From positions 104,205-168,204 of the forward strand of contig JAAEMK010000889.1 in the NCBI GenBank assembly GCA_024225635.1: a stretch of 64,000 nucleotides of DNA. Direction: 5' to 3'. Each line of letters opens with the position of its first letter. The first letter of the stretch is position 1. The stretch is from Desulfobacteraceae bacterium. Lineage in GTDB: Bacteria > Desulfobacterota > Desulfobacteria > Desulfobacterales > Desulfobacteraceae. The notes below the pieces were generated by a model. The model searched no databases. It worked only from the letters and a program-made list of their open reading frames with translations, and was not told where the DNA came from. Below are positions 52,242-60,509 of this stretch, piece by piece. Both the position numbers and the translations under genes were made by a program.

Positions 52242-53315
52242 TCAAAGGGTCTTTCCCTTTAGTCTGTACACATGGGCAAGGAGTTCGGCCACGGCCTGGA
52301 ACTGTTCCGATGGGACTTCCTGCCCTACCTCAACCATCTTATACAAATTTCGGGCCAACATTTTGTTTTCCACCAAAGGAACATCAGATTCCCGTGCAAT
52401 TCTTCGAATATTGGCGGCAACGGCCCCGGCGCCCTTGGCCACAACCGTGGGGGATTCCATGGTCAAACCGTCATATTTGATGGCAACTGCCAGACGGGTG
52501 GGGTTTGTCACGACCACATCCGCCCCCGGGACATCGGCCATCATCCGTTTCCTGGCCGCCTCGGCCTGGAGCTGGCGTATCCTGGATTTCACCTGGGGAT
52601 CACCGTCGGTCTGCTTGTGCTCGTCCTTGACCTCCTGCTTTGTCATCTTCTGGTCCTCCAGGAACTTCCACTTCTGGAAGGCATAATCCAGCACGGCCAG
52701 AACCACCATCACAAGGAGCACCTTGATGAAAATTTCATAGGAGACCTTGAGGATATAGATCATAATCGCCGCCACACCGTTGTCATAAAGCCGGATGATG
52801 TCGGCAAGCTCCGATTTCACAACCATGTAGGAAACCGTAAAGATGATGATGATCTTCAGGATGCTCTTGACAAACTCCATGAAGGCCCGGGAAGTGAATT
52901 TCTGGGCAAATCCCTTGATGGGGTCTATGCGGGAGAGCTTCGGCTCAATGGCCTTCCAGGAGATGGCAAACCCCACCTGGAAAATGTTCGAGACAAGTGC
53001 CGCGATGAAAACAGCGGCCAGCAGGGGCCCCAGGACAAGAAACAGGCTCCGGGAACAGCGAAACATGAGATTCACCGCCTCCACGGCGGTCAGCAGGGGA
53101 ACGCCGGTGAAAGTAAGGCCGTCGCGCATCACCACCAGAAGCTGCTGGTATATAAAATAGGCAAAGGCATTGAGCGAAAGCACCCCTGCCAGGAGAACCA
53201 CCACAGAAGGAATCTCCATACTCTTGGAGACCTGCCCCTCCTCCCGGGCTTTGTCGAGCTTCCGCGAGCTCGCGTCTTCGGTTTTCTCTCCGCCGCCTTC
53301 AGGATCTTCAGCCAT
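52242..53315 (-). CDS. flhB: Flagellar export switch protein FlhB (NPTR variant)
   Basis: 357 aa. The N-terminus (EKTEDASSRKLDKAREEGQV) and four transmembrane helices are FlhB-like. The autocleavage site, normally NPTH, reads NPTR in DVVVTNPTRLAVAIKYDG. The Asn-Pro pair required for cleavage is kept; the His is replaced. The C-terminal domain follows (AANIRRIARESDVPLVENKM, then LARNLYKMVEVGQEVPSEQF). FlhB controls the switch from hook to filament substrates. A separate FlhB-tail gene (42899-43174) is present. Confidence 0.95.
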   Translation of the reverse strand: MAEDPEGGGEKTEDASSRKLDKAREEGQVSKSMEIPSVVVLLAGVLSLNAFAYFIYQQLLVVMRDGLTFTGVPLLTAVEAVNLMFRCSRSLFLVLGPLLAAVFIAALVSNIFQVGFAISWKAIEPKLSRIDPIKGFAQKFTSRAFMEFVKSILKIIIIFTVSYMVVKSELADIIRLYDNGVAAIMIYILKVSYEIFIKVLLVMVVLAVLDYAFQKWKFLEDQKMTKQEVKDEHKQTDGDPQVKSRIRQLQAEAARKRMMADVPGADVVVTNPTRLAVAIKYDGLTMESPTVVAKGAGAVAANIRRIARESDVPLVENKMLARNLYKMVEVGQEVPSEQFQAVAELLAHVYRLKGKTL

Positions 53316-53317
53316 GG

Positions 53318-54106
53318 CTATCCTCCACCGATCCAGAACATAAATTTCATGAGCAACGCCTTGAACTCATAGATATATCCCTTGGTAATGAGCTTGATGA
53401 TCTCAAGACTAAGGCCGAAGAGCACAAGACCGACAACGATCTTCAGGGGAAAGGCAACGATCATCACGTTCATCTGGGGTGAGAACTTTGCCGTAAGGCC
53501 AAAGGCGACGCTGGTAAAAAGAAGGGCCGCGATTGCGGGCGCCCCGATCTTGATGGAAAGAACAAACATCTGGGCGCCGAGGAACAGCATCTTGTCCACC
53601 ATGACGCGCTGGAACACGAACTGGCCGGGCTGTATCAAATCAAAGCTGTCCACAAGGGCCAGCAGCATGATGTGGTGGCCGTTGAGGAGCAGAAACACCA
53701 ACAGGGCCACCCAGTAGGCCAGCTGCTCCATGATCGACACATTGGCGCCGGACTGGGGGTCCACCACGTTGATCATGGAAAAACCCATCTGAAACCCGAT
53801 CACCTGGCCGGCAAGCTGAAACGCCCCAAAAAAGAGCCGCACACAGAGCCCCAAAGTAAGACCGATCATGGCCTCGCCGATCAGGAACAGCCCCGTTGCC
53901 AAAGGACAGCCCGGCAAAGAGGCCGGATCGATATCCACCACGGAGTACAAAAGCATGGCGATGACCATGGCGAGCCCCGTCTTGAGCATGGCCGGAAACA
54001 TGGTGGAGGAAAAGATGGGAAGCATGAACAGAACGATGCTGACCCGTGCCAGGACAAGCATATAGAGCTTGAACTCGCCCGGTTGTATGAGGTTGAGGAT
54101 CTCCAT
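53318..54106 (-). CDS. fliR: Flagellar export protein FliR
   Basis: 262 aa with about six hydrophobic helices, including LFMLPIFSSTMFPAMLKTGL, then GLCVRLFFGAFQLAGQVIGF and MGFSMINVVDPQSGANVSIM, the conserved FliR loop. It is part of the FliPQR core of the export gate in the inner membrane. It stops 2 bp before the flhB ATG, so the two are coupled. Confidence 0.95.
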   Translation of the reverse strand: MEILNLIQPGEFKLYMLVLARVSIVLFMLPIFSSTMFPAMLKTGLAMVIAMLLYSVVDIDPASLPGCPLATGLFLIGEAMIGLTLGLCVRLFFGAFQLAGQVIGFQMGFSMINVVDPQSGANVSIMEQLAYWVALLVFLLLNGHHIMLLALVDSFDLIQPGQFVFQRVMVDKMLFLGAQMFVLSIKIGAPAIAALLFTSVAFGLTAKFSPQMNVMIVAFPLKIVVGLVLFGLSLEIIKLITKGYIYEFKALLMKFMFWIGGG

Positions 54107-54114
54107 GCTTCAGG

Positions 54115-54384
54115 TCACCGGATATAGAGTGGAATGTTCTCGATGACCCGACGGGTAAACTCCGTGACCTCTTCAAGCATCCACGGCGCAAAAAAGAGAA
54201 GCCCCAAAAACACCGCAATGATCTTGGGAACAAAGGAAAGGGTCATCTCCTGAATGGAGGTGACAGCCTGGAATATACTGATGATGAGACCCGCGGCAAG
54301 CCCCAGACCCAGCATGGGCATGGAGAGATAGATGGTCAGGATGATGGCCTGCTTGGCAAATTCAATGACAAATTCAGGGGTCAT
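54115..54384 (-). CDS. fliQ: Flagellar export protein FliQ
   Basis: 89 aa from the ATG at 54384, two bases after the fliP stop; an upstream ATG at 54432 would overlap fliP and add 16 unrelated residues. MTPEFVIEFAKQAIILTIYL and ISIFQAVTSIQEMTLSFVPK form the FliQ two-helix hairpin. It has the standard length and the standard position between fliP and fliR. Confidence 0.95.
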   Translation of the reverse strand: MTPEFVIEFAKQAIILTIYLSMPMLGLGLAAGLIISIFQAVTSIQEMTLSFVPKIIAVFLGLLFFAPWMLEEVTEFTRRVIENIPLYIR

Positions 54385-54386
54385 GG

Positions 54387-55163
54387 TCAGATTCCAAAAC
54401 TTTTTAACAGGGAACCGGTCAACAGATGCCACCCGTCCACGAGCACAAAGAGCATCAGCTTAAAGGGAAGCGAGATCATTACCGGGGGCAGCATCATCAT
54501 TCCCATGGCCAGCAGCACAGAGGCGACCACCATGTCAATGACAAGAAAGGGGATATATAATACGAACCCGATGATAAACGCGGTCTTAAGCTCACTGATC
54601 ACATAGGCGGGGATAAGGAGCATCAGGGAAACATCCTCCCGGGCATTGGGCTTGTCAACCCTTGCCCCCTTGACAAACAGGGCGATGTCCGCCTCCCGGG
54701 TATTTGTCAGCAGGAACCTGCGAATGGGCACCTGGGCCGTCTCAAAGGCTTCCTTGTAGTCGATCTCCTTTTCCAGGTAGGGATTGAGGGAGGTCCGGTA
54801 AATATCCTGGGCAACGGGCTTGATGATAAAAAAGGTCAAAAAGAGGGCCAGGCCCACCACCACCTGGTTTGGGGGGCTGGACTGGGTGCCGATGGCCTGC
54901 CGTAAGAAATGGAACACCACAATGATCCGGGTGAACGGGGTCATGAGGATCAGAATGGCCGGCGCCAGGGCAAGGATGGTCACCAGGGCGATGATTTCGA
55001 GAACGACCGCAACGTCCTCCGGTCCCTGGGCCTGCTCGATGCCGATCTTCAAGGAGGGAATGGGAAAGGTAACGGCCTGGGCCATCTCTGGCAGCACCAT
55101 GAGACAGAGCAGGCAGATAACAAACAAACCGGTAATTTTCCGGTCAAGGAACCTAGGCGCCAT
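54387..55163 (-). CDS. fliP: Flagellar export protein FliP
   Basis: 258 aa from the ATG at 55163 (AAGGGGG six bases upstream, inside the end of fliO). A cleavable signal peptide (VICLLCLMVLPEMAQA) is followed by ALAPAILILMTPFTRIIVVF and FLRQAIGTQSSPPNQVVVGL, the hallmark FliP segment, and C-terminal helices (MGMMMLPPVMISLPFKLML). It belongs to the core FliPQR channel. Confidence 0.96.
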   Translation of the reverse strand: MAPRFLDRKITGLFVICLLCLMVLPEMAQAVTFPIPSLKIGIEQAQGPEDVAVVLEIIALVTILALAPAILILMTPFTRIIVVFHFLRQAIGTQSSPPNQVVVGLALFLTFFIIKPVAQDIYRTSLNPYLEKEIDYKEAFETAQVPIRRFLLTNTREADIALFVKGARVDKPNAREDVSLMLLIPAYVISELKTAFIIGFVLYIPFLVIDMVVASVLLAMGMMMLPPVMISLPFKLMLFVLVDGWHLLTGSLLKSFGI

Positions 55164-55527
55164 GGTCATCCCCCTTGTCACGGGAACGGTCCACACTCTC
55201 CTTCAACAGGTCCGGGAAAGCCTTATTGTCCCCGGTTTCCACCAAAGGCTCCCGGGCCTTTGCGTCAAAGGAGGCAAGGGAGGTAATGGCCTGGGAGGTG
55301 ACCCCCAGCAGAATTTTCCGGTCCAGCACATCCACCAGCACCAGCTTCTCCTTTGGGGATAGATGGTGCACTGAGGCAACCCTGATATCCTCTTTACCCT
55401 TACCGCCTCCCCGGATGGATGTAAACCGCCTCACAACGTAAAGGAGAAGCACAAGCGCGGCAATGACAACACCCAACATCACCGCACTTTTTAGAAAGGC
55501 CCCCCACATTTCAGACGAGGATTCCAT
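55153..55527 (-). CDS. fliO: Flagellar biosynthesis protein FliO
   Basis: 124 aa from the ATG at 55527, which overlaps the fliN stop (TGATG). One transmembrane helix (LKSAVMLGVVIAALVLLLYV) is followed by a cytoplasmic domain (ASVHHLSPKEKLVLVDVLDR, KILLGVTSQAITSL) typical of FliO. FliO helps assemble the FliP ring. It overlaps fliP by 11 bp. Confidence 0.92.
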   Translation of the reverse strand: MESSSEMWGAFLKSAVMLGVVIAALVLLLYVVRRFTSIRGGGKGKEDIRVASVHHLSPKEKLVLVDVLDRKILLGVTSQAITSLASFDAKAREPLVETGDNKAFPDLLKESVDRSRDKGDDHGA

Positions 55528-55892
55528 CACTCAGCCAGACTCTTGACCCGGTCCATGGGCGTTATGATATCGGTGAGACGCACGCCGAACTTCTCGTTCA
55601 CCACCACCACCTCGCCCCGGGCGATGAGTTTCCGGTTGATGTAAACCTCCAGGGGTTCGCCCGCAAGCTTATTGAGCTCGACAATGGAGCCCTGGCCCAG
55701 CTGGAGCAGGTCGTTCACGAGCATCCGTGTTTTACCGAGCTCCACGGAGAGTTCCAGGGGGATGTCAAGAATGAAGTCAAGGGTCCTCTCCTCCTGGTCC
55801 TGATCCTGATCCTGTCCCCCCTCCTGTTCGAGGTTCTCGTTTTCCATTTCCTGATCACCGGTTGCTTCGCTGCTGTTCTCTTCCATAGTCAT
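55527..55892 (-). CDS. fliN: Flagellar motor switch protein FliN
   Basis: 121 aa. The N-terminal ~35 residues are Glu/Gln/Asp-rich (GGQDQDQDQEERT). The C-terminal SpoA domain (DIPLELSVELGKTRMLVNDL, then LQLGQGSIVELNKLAGEPLE, VYINRKLIARGEVVVV) is the canonical FliN fold. It forms the C-ring with FliM and FliG and binds the export ATPase complex. An ATG at 55886 is an alternative start. It is preceded by fliM with a 3-bp gap. Confidence 0.95.
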   Translation of the reverse strand: MTMEENSSEATGDQEMENENLEQEGGQDQDQDQEERTLDFILDIPLELSVELGKTRMLVNDLLQLGQGSIVELNKLAGEPLEVYINRKLIARGEVVVVNEKFGVRLTDIITPMDRVKSLAE

Positions 55893-55895
55893 TTC

Positions 55896-56876
55896 TCACT
55901 TTATGGTCGTTTTTTCTTCTACGCAAAAGGCCTGGAATCCGCGCTGGACCCCGGCATACCCCTTGAGTTTGGGAAGGCCGTCAATAAAGCCTGTAAGCAT
56001 ATCCTTTGCGTCGTTATCCAGCTGTATCACATCCCCGGGCTGCATGTAAACAAGCCGCTCCCCCGAGATCTCGGTGGAGCCCAGCCGCACCCTGAGATTC
56101 ACCGTGGACTCCAGGATGATCTCTTCGAGCCTGTTTCTCCACGCCACGTCAACCTCTTCGGTTTCCGCCTGGAATCCGGATGCAAGCTTGGCCCGGATGG
56201 GCTCGATCATGGCGTAGGGAAGGCAGACCACAAGATTGCCTGCCGCCTGTTCCAGCTCAATCTCGAACCGGGTCACGATAACAAGGTCCGTGGGCAGTAC
56301 GATGGCGGCGAACTGGGGATTCATCTCCGAACGGATCAGGGATGTCTTCACCGGTTCAATGGGCATCCAGGCCTTTTCAATGTCCCGGAGACATTCCACA
56401 ACCACCTTCTCGATCATCACCTCTTCAATGGCGGTGAACTCCCGTCCCTCGACCCTTGCCTGTCCGGACCCCTCACCACCAAAAAAGGTGTCGATGAGGT
56501 TGTAGACAAGCTGGCTCTCGAGCACCACAAGGGCGTGGCCCCTCAAGGGCTCCATGCGAAAAACATGGAGACTCGTGGGAACGGGCAGACTGCGCACAAA
56601 CTCGGAGAACTTCAAGGTATCCAAGGGATTGGCAGTCACATCCACATTGGTCTGCAGCAGGGTCGACATGCTGGCCCGAATCTCCCGGGCAAGCCGCTCG
56701 TTGATGACGTCAAAGGTGGGCATCCTCGCCCTGATAACCTTATCCTGACTGGTAAAATCATAGGTAGCAAGCCCTTCAGGTTCGGGAGCCTCGACCTCTT
56801 TCTCGCTCTCCACATCTCCTGAATCAAGCCCTGCCAGCAGGCTGTCAACTTCGTCCTGGGATAGTATCTCGCTCAT
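55896..56876 (-). CDS. fliM: Flagellar motor switch protein FliM
   Basis: 326 aa. The N-terminal phospho-CheY-binding peptide is SEILSQDEVDSLLAGLDSG. The middle domain has FFGGEG, the GGxG motif that contacts FliG, and the C-terminal SpoA domain ends with YMQPGDVIQLDNDAKD and VQRGFQAFCVEE. It forms the main C-ring wall. The N-terminal motif is repeated 11 times in the FliL-like protein encoded at 45288-47171. Confidence 0.96.
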   Translation of the reverse strand: MSEILSQDEVDSLLAGLDSGDVESEKEVEAPEPEGLATYDFTSQDKVIRARMPTFDVINERLAREIRASMSTLLQTNVDVTANPLDTLKFSEFVRSLPVPTSLHVFRMEPLRGHALVVLESQLVYNLIDTFFGGEGSGQARVEGREFTAIEEVMIEKVVVECLRDIEKAWMPIEPVKTSLIRSEMNPQFAAIVLPTDLVIVTRFEIELEQAAGNLVVCLPYAMIEPIRAKLASGFQAETEEVDVAWRNRLEEIILESTVNLRVRLGSTEISGERLVYMQPGDVIQLDNDAKDMLTGFIDGLPKLKGYAGVQRGFQAFCVEEKTTIK

Positions 56877-56880
56877 GGCC

Positions 56881-57456
56881 TCAATTCTGCATAATTAAAT
56901 TGATAAAATAAAGATCTCGGATCTTTGCCCTGGTCAATGTCTGATTGATCATTCCGATCAATTTCAACTTCAGCTGAAGCTTGCCCTCGGGAGTTCTCAA
57001 AACAAGCCATGTGGTCTCCCGGGTCTCCTCTTCGATGAGCTTGCGGATGTCGTCCATACCGGCTTCAACCTCCCGGCGCATCCCCGTATCCAAAAGTTCA
57101 AGCGCGATATCCAGGGTGATGAACTTCATGTTGCCGCTGGGATTGAGCGGAATCCGCTCAAAGGTCTCAAGGACAACCACCTCCTCAAACCGGGGCGCTT
57201 CATATGTCCCGGGGAGTTCCTGAACCGCCTCCACCTGGGGCGGCGGCAACGGTTCTTCCGCTTTGTCAACGGCCGGTTCTTTTAAGAAAAAGAACCAGAG
57301 GGCGGCAACACCAGCCAGAACCAACAGGAGCGCGATCAGAAGGATCACCAGTGTCTTTAGTGTCAGCCGTTTCTTCAACCGTTCAAGCCCTCCGGGGCCC
57401 GGGCGCTCAGCACTTTCTCTTTTGGGATTTCCATGGATTTCATTCTCCTGGGTCAC
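56881..57456 (-). CDS. fliL: Flagellar basal body-associated protein FliL
   Basis: 191 aa. A single transmembrane helix (TLVILLIALLLVLAGVAALW) follows a ~30-residue cytoplasmic tail; the periplasmic FliL domain contains MKFITLDIALELLDTGMRRE, then LKLIGMINQTLTRAKIRDLY and ends FINLIMQN. FliL rings surround and stabilise the stator. It is the first gene of the long fliL-to-flhX transcription unit, preceded by a sigma-54 site. Confidence 0.92.
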   Translation of the reverse strand: MTQENEIHGNPKRESAERPGPGGLERLKKRLTLKTLVILLIALLLVLAGVAALWFFFLKEPAVDKAEEPLPPPQVEAVQELPGTYEAPRFEEVVVLETFERIPLNPSGNMKFITLDIALELLDTGMRREVEAGMDDIRKLIEEETRETTWLVLRTPEGKLQLKLKLIGMINQTLTRAKIRDLYFINLIMQN

Positions 57457-57528
57457 GAGGACCCCCTGAAACGTCTGGGTTTAAGGTTGTCCTGCTTAGT
57501 TGAACATCTTCTAATGACCACAATATAA

Positions 57529-57544
57529 AGCAATCATCATGCCA
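57529..57544 (-). promoter_or_regulatory. sigma-54 promoter of the fliL-fliA operon
   Basis: The minus-strand sequence TGGCATGATGATTGCT matches the RpoN consensus with one change (T for C at the end of the -24 box). It is about 75 bp upstream of the fliL ATG. Confidence 0.82.
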
Positions 57545-57684
57545 AAAAAAGATCTTCTCCCAATTTTATCCAAGAACAGCAAAAACCCTATCACACCAGG
57601 GCGTTTATTGACCAGTTTTTTTTGGGGAGTTCGGGATATGCGTCAAGAAAAGGGAGGCGGGCGTCAAGATAATGACAAAGGGGG

Positions 57685-57713
57685 TCAGGCAGGGCGGGAA
57701 CCGCCCCGCCTGA
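57685..57713 (-). terminator. GC-rich hairpin after flgE
   Basis: Minus-strand arms TCAGGCGGGGCGG and CCGCCCTGCCTGA (12 of 13 paired) enclose a three-base loop, 11 bp past the flgE stop. Only a short TTT follows, after CCCCC, so it is a strong stem with a weak T-tract. It probably separates fliK-flgD-flgE from fliL. Confidence 0.6.
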
Positions 57714-57724
57714 TCAAAGGGGGT

Positions 57725-60457
57725 TTAACGCTTCATCTGGATCACGGTCTCCATCATGCCGTCAACCGTGGTGATGGTCTTGGAGTTTGCCTGGAATCCG
57801 CGCTGGGTGGTGATCATCTTCACAAACTCCTCGGAAATATCCACGTTGGACATCTCAAGGGAGTTGGGGGCGATGGTGCCAAGGCCGTTCTCTCCGGGCT
57901 TGTTGGTGATGGCGTTGCCGCTCTCCCGGGTCGCGGAAAAGAGGTTCCCGCCTTCACTGGAAAGACCGTTGTTGTTGAGAAACTTGGCAAGCCCCACCCT
58001 GAAGAGCGGTATCAGCTGACCATTGGAGTAGATCCCTGTCATCACACCGTCCGAGGCCACGTTCACCCCCTGGAGATCGCCTGCGGAATAACCGTCGGCA
58101 TCCTGGAAGGTGGTGGTGGAGGCCCTTGCATACTGGGTGGTGGAGAGACTGTCGTTGATGAAATTGGTTCCGTCAAATTTAGTACCGATATCAAACTGAA
58201 TATCGGTCTCGGTGGTTCCGAACTCGCCGCCGAGAAAGTCGGTGTTAAAGCTGTAATACCCGGTGGTCTTGATCTCATCCACGGGTTTTTCCGTCCAGGC
58301 GGTGGACCCCTTGATATCAAAGGTTATCTCGCTTCTATGGTCATAGGGCGCAGCGGTTGGGCCGGACTTCAGTGACTCGGTAAACGTGAAGACAATGTCC
58401 TCCTTGTCATCGTCATTGCCTGAACCGTCAAGGTCGATCACCGCTTTGTCCTTATCCCCCTTGATGGTTGCATTGGCATACTCCGTCGGAGGAACCCCTG
58501 GAAGAACATCAAAGGAAACCGTATCATCGGCCACAGCACCCGCCATTGTGATTGTCATATCGACACCTGGAACAGCAGCAGAAGTATCAAAATCAATTTC
58601 CAGATTCATCATACCAGGCGTAATTTCAGCGTTAGGATATTCAACCGGCGGAGAGGGATCAAGGGTAAAATCAATTGAACCGTCGGCGGTCAAAGGCGTT
58701 GCAAAAGAATAGGTCGCCTTTGCCCCACTTGGCAATTCAAACGTTACACCATACTCATTACCGGTTGCACTAGGTACAGTTGCCGGGGCTGCAGCGGGAG
58801 GAGTAATCGTCCATGATGTTGTTGCTGCAGTATATGTAAGATTATACTGACCTGCAGCCGCATCCTTAGCGATTCCAGAACCCGCAGCATTGATGGTAAG
58901 AGTCGGGCTGTCGTGAGGCGTTGCCCAAGATGTAAGCGATGTAGCCGGAGCTATACCAGGAACGATATCAGAGTCTTGCATAGGATAGTTCCAATCCCAA
59001 TCAGCACCATCATATTGAACGGCTATGGCAGACAGCATCGTCATTTCAGACGAATCAGTGTAAGCCGGTGGAATAGTAGGGGTTACAGTACCGATGGTGG
59101 CAATATTTGAGACCAGAGTTCCAGCTGTTTCAGCTGCGGCTGGATCGCTCTTCCAATCCCACCTCCCCTTGCCATTGTCCGCGGCGGGATACCAGATGAG
59201 CCCTACGTCATCGGAATCATGGGTCATCACCTCGGGGGCGTTGATCTCAAGGGAGGTATTATCGTTGGCGGTATCGCCGAAATAGGTGGTTCCTTCAATG
59301 CCCTGGACATGGAGACCTGTGGGATCGTTGATATCAAAACCAATGGAGTCGGTTGCCACGGCCGGCTGGTCAAGCTTGATCCTCAGATCCGGATCCACAT
59401 CCGCGTTATTGTCGGGATTCAGGACGATATTGATGGTCTGATCATCGGAGTAGACAATTTTAGCATTGGGATATGCTGTGGGTTTTCCCGTGGCTGAAAA
59501 AGCCCATTGGCTTCCATCGAACTCAAAATCAAACCCATACCCGTCCAAAGACATTTTCTCGGAATCCTCAACATGAAATTTAATGTCTTCTTCACTATTG
59601 ACACCGTTTGCCTGGACGTTTCCGATACGGCCCGTGAACTCCTCCATGCTGAAATCGAGGATATCACCGCTGCTCTCGCTGAACGAGATGGTCCCCCTGG
59701 CAAGAAGGCCCTTGCTGTCGGTCCCCTGGACAAGATTCCGATTATCCTCGCTGGGATTGCAGGTGACAACGTACTCCCAGTCCGTGCCTGATTTTTTGTC
59801 ATAGTACACGGTTATGTCATGGGTGCTTCCCAGGGCATCGTGTACCTTTACAACGGACTGGTACTCGTAGTTGGTGGGATCCATTAAATTTTTGGAGCTG
59901 GAGTCCCACCGGTTGGAAAGCACCACGGCCTGGCTTTCGGCATCGGCATCCAGGTTGGTTATCATGGAGACCTTTGTGCTCTTTTTGGGAGGAGAGGTGA
60001 ACGCCTCCAGCACGATATCCTTGATGGAGCCCATGTCATCGCCTGTCTCCTCGTCCAGCTCCCAGCCCTGGACAAGGTAGCCTTCGGGATTGACCAGCTG
60101 GCCTGACTTGTCAAAATGGAAATTACCCGCCCGGGTGTAGAAGTTATTCTCACTGTTGGACTGGCGGACCACAAAGAACCCGTCCCCGCCAATGGAGAGA
60201 TCCGTGGCGTTTCCAGTTGATTCAAACGAACCCGTGTCAAAGTTCTGGTCAACGGCGCCAATGGACATACCCCTTCCCACCTGGGCGGAACCGGCCTGGG
60301 TGGCCACACTCTGGCTCAGGGTGTCGGCAAAGGTGGACCGGCCTTTCTTAAAACCGACCGTATTTGTATTCGCAATATTATTACCGACCACCTGCATGGC
60401 GTTGCCCATGTTGGTCAGACCGCTGGTACCTGTAAATAATGAACTTGATAAAGACAT
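57725..60457 (-). CDS. flgE: Flagellar hook protein FlgE, enlarged
   Basis: 910 aa, about twice the common 400-450. The N-terminus SLFTGTSGLTNMGNAMQVVG followed by NNIANTNTVGFKKGRSTFAD, the DLSIGGDGFFVVRQ segment and the C-terminus VKMITTQRGFQANSKTITTV are canonical. The additional middle region contains three copies of a ~50-60 residue module that starts Y(P/A)NA(K/E/T)I and includes an Asp-rich loop and an (I/V)xFD(I/V) strand (about residues 325-375, 605-650 and 660-710). A related module occurs in FlgL and FlgK. It forms the universal joint between rod and filament. Confidence 0.94.
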   Translation of the reverse strand: MSLSSSLFTGTSGLTNMGNAMQVVGNNIANTNTVGFKKGRSTFADTLSQSVATQAGSAQVGRGMSIGAVDQNFDTGSFESTGNATDLSIGGDGFFVVRQSNSENNFYTRAGNFHFDKSGQLVNPEGYLVQGWELDEETGDDMGSIKDIVLEAFTSPPKKSTKVSMITNLDADAESQAVVLSNRWDSSSKNLMDPTNYEYQSVVKVHDALGSTHDITVYYDKKSGTDWEYVVTCNPSEDNRNLVQGTDSKGLLARGTISFSESSGDILDFSMEEFTGRIGNVQANGVNSEEDIKFHVEDSEKMSLDGYGFDFEFDGSQWAFSATGKPTAYPNAKIVYSDDQTINIVLNPDNNADVDPDLRIKLDQPAVATDSIGFDINDPTGLHVQGIEGTTYFGDTANDNTSLEINAPEVMTHDSDDVGLIWYPAADNGKGRWDWKSDPAAAETAGTLVSNIATIGTVTPTIPPAYTDSSEMTMLSAIAVQYDGADWDWNYPMQDSDIVPGIAPATSLTSWATPHDSPTLTINAAGSGIAKDAAAGQYNLTYTAATTSWTITPPAAAPATVPSATGNEYGVTFELPSGAKATYSFATPLTADGSIDFTLDPSPPVEYPNAEITPGMMNLEIDFDTSAAVPGVDMTITMAGAVADDTVSFDVLPGVPPTEYANATIKGDKDKAVIDLDGSGNDDDKEDIVFTFTESLKSGPTAAPYDHRSEITFDIKGSTAWTEKPVDEIKTTGYYSFNTDFLGGEFGTTETDIQFDIGTKFDGTNFINDSLSTTQYARASTTTFQDADGYSAGDLQGVNVASDGVMTGIYSNGQLIPLFRVGLAKFLNNNGLSSEGGNLFSATRESGNAITNKPGENGLGTIAPNSLEMSNVDISEEFVKMITTQRGFQANSKTITTVDGMMETVIQMKR

Positions 60458-60509
60458 ACTCTTCCCCCTTTTTTATGCTCGACTCAGCCCGGGACTCCCC
60501 TGCTGACAA

